Below are positions 13,491 to 25,464 of a DNA stretch of 64,000 nucleotides, in pieces. A program made the translations under genes and the position numbers. The stretch covers positions 57,177 through 121,176 of the forward strand of contig LUCM01003403.1 of assembly GCA_008360955.1 (NCBI GenBank), written 5' to 3'. The notes under the pieces are model-generated. The model was not told where the DNA came from. It searched no databases and was given only the letters and a program-made list of their open reading frames with translations. How positions within the stretch are numbered: the first letter of the stretch is position 1; each line of letters starts with the position of its first letter. The stretch is from Fasciolopsis buskii (lineage: Eukaryota; Platyhelminthes; Trematoda; Plagiorchiida; Fasciolidae).

Positions 13491-13967
13491 GTCATTCTAT
13501 ATATATGCAAACCGACCGGCACCCTGAGGTCTATTCTATTCAACGGAAAAGATCGCGTCGACCAGCACGGCCAGTCAGGGGTAGTTTATGCCATTCTGTG
13601 CCTCGGATGTGACAAACGGTATGTCGGTGAGACAAGCAAACAATTACGCATACGCTTGCACGCACATAGCCCTACGACGCGCTGACCACACTCACAGATA
13701 TGGAACCACTGTGCACAAACAGGCCATGAGGTCAACACCAACAACGCAAAGCTAGTCAGCCGGGCAAACAGAAAGGGGGAGCGACTGATTCTTGAAGCCC
13801 TCCCCTCGAATAACTCGTTCAATCGGCATGTCGAGATTGACAAACATCACGTCATCTTAACAAGACCCGGATGCAGAATAGAGAGACAAACAAACGGACA
13901 GTGCACAAACCGAACGGAACTAGCGATCCCATTCAATCACTCATTCACGTTTGACAACGAGTCCTAG
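13491..13967 (+). pseudogene. Penelope-like retroelement, C-terminal GIY-YIG endonuclease (broken)
   Basis: This is the 3' part of a Penelope-like element open reading frame. Such elements encode a reverse transcriptase followed by a GIY-YIG endonuclease that nicks target DNA. One frame of 159 codons shows the linker KPTGTLRSIL, the GIY-YIG core GVVYAILCLGCDKRYVGET (the GIY and YIG elements appear as VVY and YVG) with its CxxC-type cysteines, the Arg-containing helix QLRIRLHAH, then WNHCAQTGHEVN, the Glu-bearing ERLILEAL and NRHVEIDKHH. A single in-frame TGA at 13683-13685 interrupts it. No reverse transcriptase domain is seen upstream, so the copy is 5'-truncated. The frame ends at TAG 13965-13967, inside a block that recurs at about 18.05 kb. 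Confidence 0.85.
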
Positions 13968-14020
13968 TTTGGATCGAAACGTCACGATAAACGTATTAAC
14001 TCAGTGTACGCCTTCTCAAC
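13942..14020 (+). repeat. Penelope-like element terminal block, copy A
   Basis: Directly following and overlapping the end of the GIY-YIG frame is a block with the core TAGTTTGGATCGAAACGTCA. A diverged inverted copy lies at 18011-18096. Within it CGA-G-TCC can pair with GGATCG across the TAGTTT loop, GAAA follows, and ACGT can pair with ACGT across CACGATAA. This order resembles a hammerhead ribozyme, which is known from Penelope-like element termini. The expected CUGANGA box, however, would have to be TTGACAA, which departs at two positions. Confidence 0.6.
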
Positions 14021-17000
14021 TCTAAATATATATATATATATACACGTATCTATATGTACCTATCTGTCTTTCTCCCTGTTTATCCACCAGTTGTTTGTCT
14101 TTCATTAAACAGAGTTCATTCGGTGAAATGATTTGTTTTTTTAATTGCTTTTGTTATAGACTTGATAACTTTACAAAAACCCTGACCTTGATTGCACCTC
14201 ACACCTTACTGCCCCATGGTTGCCGAAATTTCTGACTCACTAACTAAGGTTGAATTGATTCCGAAATCCCTTCGACGGCTTTGGAAAGTATCAAAGGAGG
14301 TAGGAATTCCTGCAGTTTACACAATTCATATTGTGCTACCGAGACTATGCAAACTGTATTGCTCTGCTTTTTCTATCTGCCACGGAGGATAAAGGAAACT
14401 GATATCAAACAAATCAGTTGCATCTGGCCAAATGTGACAAAACACCAGTTGAGAGATTCGAAATTGATTACAAATTAAGCTAAGGCGTCAGTTAAGCACC
14501 GGTATCAAAAGTGCATCATCACCCAAAGTCGCTCCTAGCTTGTTTCCTGTGCCTGTCGGAAACATGGAGGCGAACTTCAAGAAGGGAAAAATACGGCAAA
14601 GAAAATGTCATGTTGAGCTTGTTCAAATGCAGATCGGTTATTTTAAATGCCAATAATGAGAAATCAATACAAAGTTGCTGACTTGATGTGCATTATGACT
14701 GCTCGTACCTCAAGTGAAGCTGTCCTTCGGGACGGCCATTGGCTTTCCCTAGTGAGAAATAGTCATAGGATTTTGGGGTTTTGCACGGTGGAAAGTCAAA
14801 TGTTTCTTAATGACCAAAATGTTTAAACCATTTAAAATGACAGGAGTTGCATTTATTTATGAGCAACTATCAGGATGTCCAATGGACGTGAAAGTGGCTC
14901 ATTAAACGCTGATGTACATACGTGAAATGCTCAAGTAGTATTCCTTTTATTAACTCATTCAGAAACCTTGTGAATCCGCGAATCTGATTTAGTATTTGTT
15001 CACTGAGAACGGTTTATTGGGGCCAAATTCTTTCAGTGTCTAATATTAGAAGTCATTCCGATTGATGAGATGCACACACATGGTCTGCACGTGAGCGAAA
15101 CAGGTTGCATTCGACAGGACGAGCAATCACTCATATGAATGCTCATCGTGGTCAGAAAGCAATATTATTGTATTCTCGACTTTCGCCGACTTGATGCCTG
15201 ATAACTTTGGAGACGTGTTTCAAGATTAAACAAGATTATAGTTGTCAACTGTGGAAATGGCAGTGCAATCCAACGTGATGAAGCCTTAGGTGAGTTGGTG
15301 ATTGATTGCCTCCAACCCCTCGTACGAACAATCGCTTCACTAAGAAAATAATCATCCATTTCCTAACCGTAAGAGTCATACTGAGATCTGCAAAATGTCT
15401 TCACTGGCTACTGTGTTTGTGCATCAGGTTCGTTGCAGAGTCCCTTCGGAAACCTTTGTGATTCACCCGTTGATCTTAAGTGACCAGTCGGTGGCAATCG
15501 AAAGACCAGCAGCAATGCAACGGTGAAGTGATATTCTGAAAAAGGCTTTTTGTACACAGATGAATTGTAAGACCATTTCACGGCAAAACTTCCAAGCCAT
15601 GCACAAACGCACCTATGTGCGAATGGGCAAATAAATAGACAAATGTAAATGTATAGATTGTCGAACACTTTGAGATCAAATTTGCACATCAATCGTGGTT
15701 TTACTATTGGACAATAGCGAAAATGTGCTAGTGGTGTGGACAGTTGGATTACCGGAGCACAGTTGTGGAAGCAAACGAGTTCCATCCCAGGATACACGTA
15801 CCTGTCGAACTGCATGATTGAGTAGAAGTCCTAGGTCACTGAGATTCTGCTGCCACCAGTTGTAATAGCATTCCACGAAGTTGGCGAGGATTACCGTCGG
15901 CGTATCTGACGGGAAGCTCATTTTGTTCAGGAACCTTGTCTAATCATTTTAGTCTGGAAAGACATATGAACTATCGCCGTTTGCTTTAAAGAGATTATAC
16001 TGTTGTTTGTATTGTGTTGCTGTTTTTGTCTTACCGCCGATTTAGTTTCAATACGGATACGTTACTCAAATGGTACAGCAAGAAGTTAACTAGTGTCGCA
16101 CGTACTTCAGCACCGAGATGGTCCCCGAATCCCGCGACTGTTTTTCTGTTCGTAACACGGACTGGTCTCTTGACAATCCCGTGAACGATTGTCTCTAACA
16201 ACAAAAGCAGAGTCACTCGTGTAGAGTGTTTGCGAAAGAAATCAGGTTTTCTCTTTCTACACAGTATGCACCGTTTTGCCCCAGACAACAAAATGGGAAT
16301 CGGTAGTTCAAGTTCATTGTTCACAGCGCAAATCAAACGGTATCTTGGAGACACAAGGACACATCTCGTTGTATTGCAATGAACAACTTTACATTCGCTA
16401 ACCGTGAAAATTAATCCACTTTCTGCCTAAACAGAGTTTCAAAGCAGGTACACAAGCAAACATCAGAGCTCAACTTATGCCTTGTGACGTTTTCTGTGTG
16501 ACTATCAAGGAGTAACCCAAGGCGATGCTGTTTCGCGGTAGTAGTTGCACAAATCACAGACACTTAAAAGGTCTTGCTCAAAATCCACAATAACAGGCCC
16601 TGCCTGCCCAATTTGCGCTCTGGTATGCAGCAGAGAAAGAAACGTAATATTTCGGTTGGTATTCTTGTTGCTTAGTTGTAATAGATGTAACTTATCAATA
16701 GTAACCCGTGAACGTTGGCATTAGCCAGCAGCCAGATGGGCAAAACATTTAGTCGCTGCTGTTTTTGGTCACCATCTTCATACAAAAACCACGGAACAAT
16801 ACAAACCTGTTGGGGAAACCAAAGTGAGATTTTTTCATACTACTCTGGTGGATGCGTTGACAGAAATCCGGACACTGTTAGGCCACCGGTGTCCAGTAAT
16901 ATTCTGTTCATTTTGACTTAATGTCCAGCGACTCGAGTATGAAACTATGTTTGCTTCCTGCGCTGCCGATTTTCAGAATTATGACGTTGGTATCCTTTGT

Positions 17001-18010
17001 TTAGGCAAGTCACTGAATTACCACGTCAGGAAATCAAACATATCTTGAGTAACATCGGCATTCAGGCAGTGATAGGTTCTTCAATAGTCAATACACTAGA
17101 GCCAAGTGAGCTTGCGCTCGACTCACGTCAAACTGGAAGGAAACCACTCCATCCAAGGTGACACGATCACTAAGCTCTGATGGAGAGTAACAAGGCAACT
17201 CTTTCGGGAAGACTAGCAGTTTCGTTTACTGTTTATCTTCCCAAAGTCTGTGAATATCTCCGTCACCACCAAAACCAATCTTCTGACTCCCAAATGCTTT
17301 CTTTTGTAATTATCTGTGAAAAGTTCCCATTGTTTTATTCGTCAGACAAAACGAACTGGGCGCATGTAAGAAGTGGGACAAGGTTTCAAGAGAATTTCTT
17401 ACTAGAAATGCTCACCTCACAGGTGCACGACTTGCTATGCGCCGATCGACACAATTAGCAGGTGCCCGAAATAACAGCATTTGTCACTGCTTTGTAGGAT
17501 AACTGAAATTTTTGTTTTATTTCGTTATTAATCCACCTACCATATCGCTTGGTATTTGCATTTAAATATTATTCCTTTGGCAGCAATATAAATGCTTTTA
17601 TGTTCAATTATGGATGTTACTGCTTTCCAGAGTAGAGGACACATGTTTATCACAGTTTGTTTACTATTATTTAAATGATAGTCTTGCTCAGTTTGATACG
17701 CTGGCTGGGCATAAGAAAGGAGTATTTGAATTACCGGAAAACTTTGAGTTGATCCTTATGTGCCCTACATATTGGTACCAAAAATTACAGTGATTCTAGC
17801 TCACTGCCTTATTGTCGCGAAAACAAAATAGTTGATTAACGTAGCATGTATAATTGACCTTGATGCACATTCAAGTTCGCTTTAAAGCTAGACCAGTAAG
17901 CAAACTGACTACACTGGCTGATGCTTCTTTATGCTTCATAGTTGTTGCAGCCTTTACAATATGACCACAGAAAATTGTGGTTGCGTCACAGTTAAAAATT
18001 TCCATATATT
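14021..18010. other. no recognised gene
   Basis: A short TA run (about 14026-14041) follows the Penelope-like fragment. Beyond it I see only short open frames on both strands. Two overlapping minus-strand frames at 15408-15921 and one at 16031-16354 are the longest. They lack convincing motifs or paired splice borders. Confidence 0.4.
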
Positions 18011-18096
18011 TACTAGAATTTAGAAGTCGTACACTGAGTTATAACGTTTATTGTGACGTTTCGATCCAAACTAAGACTGATTGTCAAACATGAATG
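18011..18096 (-). repeat. Penelope-like element terminal block, copy B (solo, inverted)
   Basis: On the minus strand this stretch reads ATGTTTGACAATCAGTC, TAGTTTGGATCGAAACGTCA, then AACTCAGTGTACGACTTCT. It matches copy A at 13942-14020 almost base for base over roughly 75 bases with scattered substitutions. No GIY-YIG coding sequence precedes it on this strand. It is either a solo terminal repeat or a 5'-truncated insertion that kept only the tail. Confidence 0.75.
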
Positions 18097-20965
18097 TATA
18101 TGTTTATATATAGGTAGTATGGTGCTGATTGCAAGTTCATCCAGTGTGATTGGTATTGTTTAAATAGGACAATTTAGTCAACAACCGATCCAGGTTACCC
18201 ACTGCTCAAATGATATTCGTCTGATCTCAGTCCCTTTTTGCGAGTGATCTTTTTTCCCAGGAATGTAAAGATGAAAAAGTGGAATTACAATTGGCCTGAT
18301 CAGTTGCTATCACGTGTCTCTGATTAAATGTTCGCCTACGTAAATCCTGAACTTCTTCGAAGTGTAGATTAAATTCGTGCATAATTTTACACATTGATAT
18401 GAATTTCAAAGCTATCTTCTATAGGCAAACATTACGTATTATATTTGAAATTTTGAGTCATTCCTAGCCTGGAGGTTGATGTTTTCAAAATGGTTGTAAT
18501 GACTGTGCTTTATGCGGTTCGTCACCAGCTCGGCTGATCCAACCAGCTTGCGGCCACATTTGGCTCTCATCTCCCATGCTTCCATAACGTTTGGCCTCCG
18601 AAAGACCATTGTCCATTGGATACAACTCAACTGCTAATGTGCTTGTTTTCCGTTACTCGAAATGCATCTTGAATAATTCGGTCTCTTCAACTCAGTGTGA
18701 GGATATCCGTTCCGATTGTCTGGATACCGAATAATTTCTAATTTCTTATGTCCATAAAAAACTTGAGATCCACAGCTGTATGTGCAGACATTTTATTCGT
18801 TGGTTGGTCGTTTTGAATTATTCAGTCAGTCAGATTCCACGTTTCTCATTATAATTCGAGTATTTTTTAGTCCATTATGCCTAATCACCTACTGGTTACA
18901 GTTTGAGGCCTATTACACACTTCTTCGATCTTTGTACGTCTTCTCGTGGTTTTAGACGGTTTGTGGTCCATTCTAATACCGTTGAATTTTTGGAAATATC
19001 AGTTCCTTTGATTGTGTACTTCCCGCGGCTCGAATTCCACGTTTTTCAGAACTCCCTCCTCAATTCCGACCAAGGGGCTCAGGGTGGGGTCACACATTTT
19101 GTGTGAATGTAGTTGAAATATTAGACCGATTAAGACAAGTACGACATTCCATGTAGTTTTCGAGGCCTATAGTTCTCGACTGATGATAAAATGCGTTTGT
19201 GACAGAAACACCAAACCTAGCGCATAAAAGCCTATGAAAAATGCTAACCCATACCAGAACTTATACGACTGGTGGATGTACGCTCAAATTTGGACGTATC
19301 TAGAAAATTTTTCACCGGTCGTCATAGTGTTGACAACTATTTGCTCACTCCGATTAAAACAATTTTTTTGCCTAAATGTCAAACATCGAATGGCAAATAG
19401 TATGTTCATCTTGTACTACCTGTTCATTTTTCATGATAAACTGACTCACTTAGCTTTCATTGTGATTCTTTCGAGTCTTTGCTAGTCACATCTTCCATCT
19501 ATTTTCCCTTTAGTCCTTCGTTTAGGTTTTGACAATCATGTGCATGTCCCAGCGGGAACTTATCTGCTAATCAGCACATCTTCCCAAGCTAGAATACAGT
19601 CGACAACCGTTGCACTTGCAAATGTGTTACAACTTCAAATAACATGAATACAACATACTGCTTCTATGGTTTACTCACAACACAGTCTTTCCCCAATTAC
19701 TGAGATATCTCAGTCCACCAATAAAGTTGGTCGAGAACACTGTCGCAAGAGACAGCCTGGAGATATAACATAGCCTGGCGTTTCAAACATTTTATAGGAC
19801 TTCCAAATAAGAGCAAAGTAACTCAAAAGAAAGCCGATAATGCGCTAGCCGGTTCTTCAAACCAATAGGACAATGACAACACTGTATTTCCTGTCAGCTT
19901 TCTCCCCGTGAATCCAATGTAGTGGGGGAAATGTCCAATGTTCACCCAAGATATCTCATCGTTTCTAACTGTCCACGGTGTCCGGTGGCCGTGTAAAAGC
20001 TCATTTCGACTTGTGGACACTTCATTCTCGTTGATCATATACTTGTGTGTGGGAAGAGGAAAACTGGCAATCCACAGAACGGCTATGGTTAAGTTTATCG
20101 TGCCGAATTTACACCCTTAGGGTTGATTGGTTACAGTCTTCCGTTGGTAATATTTTACCAGTATGATAGCTTTTAGCCTGAAAAATTTCCGCCTCCGTAG
20201 GGCTGTATACCTCCGAATTCAGTGGTCAAATTCGAATCCCGTTTGTGAACTGACAACGCCATTGTCAGTTGCTCACTGCTGCTTCTGGACTATGGTTGTA
20301 CTGCCCTCATTAACCAACGGTATTCAGTCGACCTATACAATGAACGTGTCAAATTCACACCTATAAGTCATATGCGCTGATGGGCTCACACCGGTTGTGC
20401 TGGACCAATGGTTAACGTTTCCTCCAGTATTTATGTCAAGCTGTTCAGTCGTTGTCTAACAGTTGGAAGCAATTCTGATTGCTCGAGGGTGACCTTCATC
20501 AATCCTTTCCAAAAAGATGCCCAATCAAATTTCGCTCCCTGTCCCCTCTAGCTAGTGTCACTGTTGATTCCGCCGTGTTGACAAAAGTAATCCTTCGCGG
20601 ACTATTTTAACGAAGGAAAGTACTTGGTAAGAGCCAACTTGTTATCCTTCTCCGTGGACACATTCGGTCCTGCCATCATTCATTGGGAAGTGGACATCAA
20701 TCAGGCTTCCTCAGTCGTGGTGATATTTCAAACTATGCGGCTACCCAAAGGCAGCAGAGTGAAGTAAGGTAGTACAAACGTACGTTCAAATCGCTTTCTT
20801 ATTCACCCATGACCTAGTTTTCCAGGGCATGATTGCTAAATGAGCTTTCACTGAGGTGTGTTCAAAGGAAGCTTTGCTACTCCCATTCCTTTTCACCATG
20901 TGCCTCTTTCTACCCCGGATGCAAAATCGTAACAGGTGTCCACGAATTTCATCGAAACTCTTTCT
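18097..20965. other. no recognised gene
   Basis: No supported exon or repeat. Open frames are short, many are AT-rich and hydrophobic (for example 19234-19485 plus), and none has good borders. Confidence 0.4.
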
Positions 20966-21132
20966 AATTTTTCATTTTTTACTTTTTCGTTAATGAGAAA
21001 AGAATGCACATCATTTTCAGGAAGGGGGCCGTAGCCAACAAAGGAATGTCAAGTGGGGAAGTTGACCGGCCGTGGGAGGATTCGAACCCGTGATGTTCAC
21101 ATTCAGATGCCACAATCTTATCTGTCATGACT
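20966..21132 (-). repeat. tRNA-derived SINE, copy 3
   Basis: The plus strand shows the T-rich end and GTTAATGAG, then CAGGAAGGGGGCCGTAGCCA, GGGGAAGTTGACCGGCCG, the inverted B box GGATTCGAACCCGTGATG and an inverted, eroded A-box region ending TCTTATCTGTCATGAC. This matches copies 1 and 10 closely in order and spacing, including the ATCATTTTCAGGAAGG segment next to the tail. Confidence 0.8.
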
Positions 21133-21304
21133 AGTCCTAGGCAGTTCATTATGCTTGCAGATTCAACGGGTTCTCGTCAATATCCGACACATGACAGCCA
21201 AGACGGGAATGTAGACGCGAATACAATGATAATGCACATGGACGTGTGCTCAACACATGGGCTGTTTACCCTATAAAAAGAACAGATATAAACGGGGACT
21301 AATA

Positions 21305-21768
21305 ATTTGCATTAGTTTGACATTTCAATGTTCAAGTCTCATTTGAATGCTAATAGCCGTGGACCAATTCAACCAACCTCCTCATTATTGTCTCCAAAGC
21401 TCACAAACGTACAGATATGAACCGGTAAATCCAAACAAATAGACCATTGTAAACAATCTGGTGCAATCAATAATATACAACCCGAATCTAACGAGCAAAT
21501 GGAAATCGTACTCAATCGCTTGCAGTCACTCTAGCTTCTTGCAATCCTATTACAATCAACACATGGCCGATTATCACATATCCGTTCTACGGGAGCAGTA
21601 ATTTGATTCACATTTGACAGTTTTGCGAATGTGAATAAAAGTGACTGATACTGATATGAGATTCGGTTGGTTCAGTATGAATGCACAATTTTCAGGTGAT
21701 TTTACATTCTGATTGATGGATTTGCCATTATGTGAGCACTGCTCATTTATCATATTATGATCGATTGC
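21305..21768 (-). repeat. 464-bp dispersed unit, copy A
   Basis: This stretch is the reverse complement of 32979-33442 with only about eight substitutions and no visible gap, roughly 98% identity. It has no obvious tRNA head, terminal inverted repeat or poly-A tail. The in-frame peptide shared by both copies (IDHNMINEQCSHN...) is probably just an open stretch of the repeat, since it starts at different points and matches no family. At the 21301-21305 end, copy A continues with a few bases that in copy B appear at the opposite end of the unit, suggesting a tandem or circular ancestor. Confidence 0.85.
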
Positions 21769-22420
21769 AGTTAATTGGCTCTCACGCGCCAGTTCGTTAG
21801 ATATCGCTCCACAGGTTAGCTCACTGAATAAGCATTTGACTGCCGAACATTTCACGGACAATTGGGCTATTTGAAGCCATATCAACCTATCACGCAATCA
21901 ATATATTGAGTATGCTAACAAACGAGTAAAAATGAATACTAGAGAGTACGAGACAGTATACACCTAGATCGCCAAGCATCGGTAAGGTTTTGCACCAGCG
22001 GTTGTCTCAACCTTGGTTTAAAACACTGTAAATCGAAAAACAATTCAGGAGCAATTCTGAAATGATTGCAATACGAAAACACACCCTGGTAGAGAATGTT
22101 CGCAACAGGTTGACGAAATTTCTAATGACGTTAGTATCGTTTTGCAAGGCAGGTTTACGATTGATTGTAAAATGACATTGAATAGTGTTACCGACAGAAA
22201 TCTTAAACATTCCCGATCGAGCTGTGGTATCATGCATCAGACAAAATGAAATAACATGTCACATGATGCATCGTTTCTTTAATGCAATCCAAAATACATT
22301 CCGTTCGGATACATTTGGACTTTAATTAAATAGGACCTGACGAAATGGAAAGAACGTGTTGAAAACGCACAAACTCACACAAAAATGAATTTGTATGGGT
22401 CTGATTCTTTGGAATAACGT
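21769..22420. other. no recognised gene
   Basis: Unique-looking AT-rich sequence next to copy A of the 464-base unit. Two overlapping minus-strand open frames (22007-22237) have no supporting borders or motifs. Confidence 0.4.
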
Positions 22421-22424
22421 CAAA

Positions 22425-22520
22425 AGTAATCAGCCTCCCACGGAGTACGAACCTGCGCTTTCGTGTGACAATCACGAGGATGATGCCGAATCGATGCACG
22501 AGGTACAAAATGTTACAAGC
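22425..22520 (-). repeat. possible tRNA-derived remnant, another family
   Basis: The minus strand reads CATCCTCGTGATTGTCACACGA, which folds as a five-pair anticodon-like stem (TCGTG with CACGA) around a seven-base loop. About ten bases later comes GCAGGTTCGTACTCCGTG, resembling a T arm with a B box. The D-arm side (GTACCTCGTGCATCGATTCG) is degenerate, so this is not an intact tRNA gene. It does not share the body of the main SINE family. Confidence 0.3.
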
Positions 22521-23156
22521 TCAAATAAAATGTTTCACCAGTTGCTCTGGGACTGGGGATGAGATTGGCTTCTTGAAGGATATGATTAGGTCAGTTTTCT
22601 GACGCAATAGTCAGCGGTCCTTTCCTTTGTATGAATCAGTTGCTGCAATTTTTCCTTCACACGTAAAGCGCCAATTCCAACCGGAATACCATCGCCGTAT
22701 GTTCACGAAATGACCTTCAATATATTGTTGCGCGAGTCATGCCCCTGGTAACCGAGTTCTGTCTCAGCTTTAGTTTACTATTTTCCCCACGCTTTTATGC
22801 GCATCACTTCATCCAACGTTAAATGGCCTGTGAACTCCAAACTGCTCGTTATCGTGCCCGTATTGGAACTGAGTTTGGTTAGAAACGTAGTAAAATAAAG
22901 ATGTCTGGTAAAATATTACATGCAAACTCTGAATGATCGATCATATGAAAGAATTGAAGAAAATAAAGCCAAAGTGAATAAAACGAAGGTCCAAACGCGA
23001 GTAAATTCCATAGGGATCTAAAGGATAAACTCAGAAAGTCTTTGTGATTTGTTTTGAATTCAAGACTGAACAAGCCTGTGGGATTCTACAGAAAGTCAGA
23101 AATTTACTAACCCGAAGTAACTATCCGTACACTTGTGGACTACACATCTTGTACAG
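22521..23156. other. no recognised gene
   Basis: No exon or repeat recognised. The sequence leads up to a possible splice acceptor at 23155-23156. Confidence 0.4.
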
Positions 23157-23213
23157 TGCATACGCCAGCCAAATGTGTCTCGTGCACTAATAAAACCATA
23201 TGAAAAAATGGCG
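23157..23213 (+). CDS. candidate short exon, unknown protein
   Basis: A 57-base block sits between an acceptor (CTACACATCTTGTACAG|TGC) and a perfect donor (ATGGCG|GTAAGTCATT). It is open in phase 0 at both ends and would encode 19 residues, CIRQPNVSRALIKPYEKMA. The donor matches the consensus at every position I can judge. The block is too short for family recognition. It could join to the coding-like block at 23574, but the phases do not match directly. Confidence 0.35.
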
Positions 23214-23573
23214 GTAAGTCATTCAAATGCTTCCGCTGAGTCACGTAGCATTGTCCAAAATGCCAAGTTGGAAACAGGCGAAGGCACAGTAAGTTCTGAA
23301 ATGATTCCTCTTTACCCAAGTGTCCCCACCAAAGACATTTTGGTCATTTTACACGCCATGGTGAGCAACAACACACATTTGGGACACAGATGTCTATTTA
23401 ATCCAACTAACCTTTTTAATAACCTTGGACTAATCCTTACTCCCATCTTCTTCACATTTCATTGTGAGTGGTATAGATAAACTGATGACTTGGATATCGG
23501 TTCTCCTGCGTAACACATTGCGGCTAACTTATTTTTATATTTAATGGAATCTAAAATCATGGACGCGTTCCAC

Positions 23574-23798
23574 AGTCTGCCGGGAATCTGCGTTGGTCAT
23601 CTGGAAAATAAAATCAGAATATAGGGATAACCTTCTGTGCTACCTGAACGGACTATACAAACAGAAATCCATGGCAGAAAACCGGCAGTTCTCTTCATTC
23701 CTGGCTAAAATTGAACGACTCCCACCGATTCAGGATGATAATTCCCAAAAACCCATGCACTGCGATAAATACCCTCACTTTATTTCAACCCGTTTTCA
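23574..23798 (+). CDS. candidate exon, unknown protein
   Basis: An open plus-strand frame follows an acceptor-like CGCGTTCCACAG at 23562-23573. It has a balanced composition (CRESALVIWKIKSEYRDNLL, then YLNGLYKQKSMAENRQFSSF) and reaches a donor-like TTTTCA|GTATGC near 23798. If spliced there it would enter with two bases of a codon and supply about 74 residues, mostly helical and charged. No family is recognised. The frame stays open a little beyond the donor, to about 23823. It lies only 130 bases left of the assembly gap. Confidence 0.3.
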
Positions 23799-23930
23799 GT
23801 ATGCTAAATGCACATTCATCTGATCACTACCAAACAGAGTGGATAAACTGTGAAACGAAATTGCTGCAGACAAACGAGAAATGCAAAGCTTGTACACAGT
23901 CCGTCTGAGTAACAATTAACAACCAACATT

Positions 23931-24713
23931 NNNNNNNNNNNNNNNNNNNNNNNNNNNNNNNNNNNNNNNNNNNNNNNNNNNNNNNNNNNNNNNNNNNNNN
24001 NNNNNNNNNNNNNNNNNNNNNNNNNNNNNNNNNNNNNNNNNNNNNNNNNNNNNNNNNNNNNNNNNNNNNNNNNNNNNNNNNNNNNNNNNNNNNNNNNNNN
24101 NNNNNNNNNNNNNNNNNNNNNNNNNNNNNNNNNNNNNNNNNNNNNNNNNNNNNNNNNNNNNNNNNNNNNNNNNNNNNNNNNNNNNNNNNNNNNNNNNNNN
24201 NNNNNNNNNNNNNNNNNNNNNNNNNNNNNNNNNNNNNNNNNNNNNNNNNNNNNNNNNNNNNNNNNNNNNNNNNNNNNNNNNNNNNNNNNNNNNNNNNNNN
24301 NNNNNNNNNNNNNNNNNNNNNNNNNNNNNNNNNNNNNNNNNNNNNNNNNNNNNNNNNNNNNNNNNNNNNNNNNNNNNNNNNNNNNNNNNNNNNNNNNNNN
24401 NNNNNNNNNNNNNNNNNNNNNNNNNNNNNNNNNNNNNNNNNNNNNNNNNNNNNNNNNNNNNNNNNNNNNNNNNNNNNNNNNNNNNNNNNNNNNNNNNNNN
24501 NNNNNNNNNNNNNNNNNNNNNNNNNNNNNNNNNNNNNNNNNNNNNNNNNNNNNNNNNNNNNNNNNNNNNNNNNNNNNNNNNNNNNNNNNNNNNNNNNNNN
24601 NNNNNNNNNNNNNNNNNNNNNNNNNNNNNNNNNNNNNNNNNNNNNNNNNNNNNNNNNNNNNNNNNNNNNNNNNNNNNNNNNNNNNNNNNNNNNNNNNNNN
24701 NNNNNNNNNNNNN
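23931..24713. other. assembly gap
   Basis: A run of 783 N. The length may be an estimate. An apparent open frame spanning the gap on the minus strand is an artefact of the unknown bases. Confidence 1.
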
Positions 24714-25272
24714 GATTTGATCTGTCATCTCAATCTCATTTTGTTGAAAACCAGTCTGGGGCGGGGCTATCCGCAATAACCGAAATGTCAGCAAATTACC
24801 AACTACTTTGACTAAGCTGTGCTGCTGGACAATAAAAATTTATACTTGCCCTTGTCGTTGTTCTGTCAGTTGCCCAAGGTGCTCTGCAAATTTTCGCCTA
24901 AATCCCGAAGCACCCGATTGCTGTATTGGTCAGTTTATTTATTTCTTCCTTCATGCATTCTGGTCTTGAAATCTATCGATCTGTTTGCTTATCCAGTCTA
25001 TACGATGACTACTATGTCAACTGGACCAACCGTTTCACGATCAAATGCCTATTTGTTGCATTTTTTGACTTGTAAGAGTCTAACTACCAAGACAGAAAGG
25101 TCAGGGGACGAATTCGAAACATTACCCTCCTAAAAACTGACAAGGAGACCATTTCCACAGGGTTCCAAATGAACTTCAACAACCTACGACTGCCGTGCAT
25201 ACGCGACAGGCTTGTTCATTTTGTTTCGGCAGCATGATGACGGAACAATGAAACTGTTCCTGTACCGTTTGA

Positions 25273-25464
25273 ACTGACAGCCGTAAATCACAAACTAGGT
25301 GCGAGCATCCAGAATGGGAGCTTGGAAAGAACGAGTTCATTGAAGCCCTGCAATACCTGCCGCGTGCAATTCGACGTAACCTATGGAAATTGCCACCCTC
25401 AATTTCGTACCACTGTGATACAGAACCTATGGTGACGAGTTCCGCCAATTTTTGTCGGAATTAG
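25273..25464 (+). CDS. candidate exon or chance frame, unknown protein
   Basis: A plus-strand frame, open from just after a TGA at 25270-25272 to TAG at 25462-25464, contains a convincingly protein-like middle: CEHPEWELGKNEFIEALQYL followed by PRAIRRNLWKLPPSISYHC. Possible acceptors are CTGACAG at 25280 and CAAACTAG at 25298, and a donor-like CCTATG|GTGACG lies near 25430. The opposite strand is also open for 90 codons (25176-25448), which weakens the call. No family recognised. Confidence 0.25.
   Translation, partial: TDSRKSQTRCEHPEWELGKNEFIEALQYLPRAIRRNLWKLPPSISYHCDTEPMVTSSANFCRN

Noticed and set aside
20216..20250. B-box-like TTCGAATCCC
   Set aside because: No A box upstream and no shared SINE body.
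23916..24794. Open frame of 292 codons on the minus strand across the N run
   Set aside because: It exists only because the 783 unknown bases contain no stop; the flanking known codons are few.
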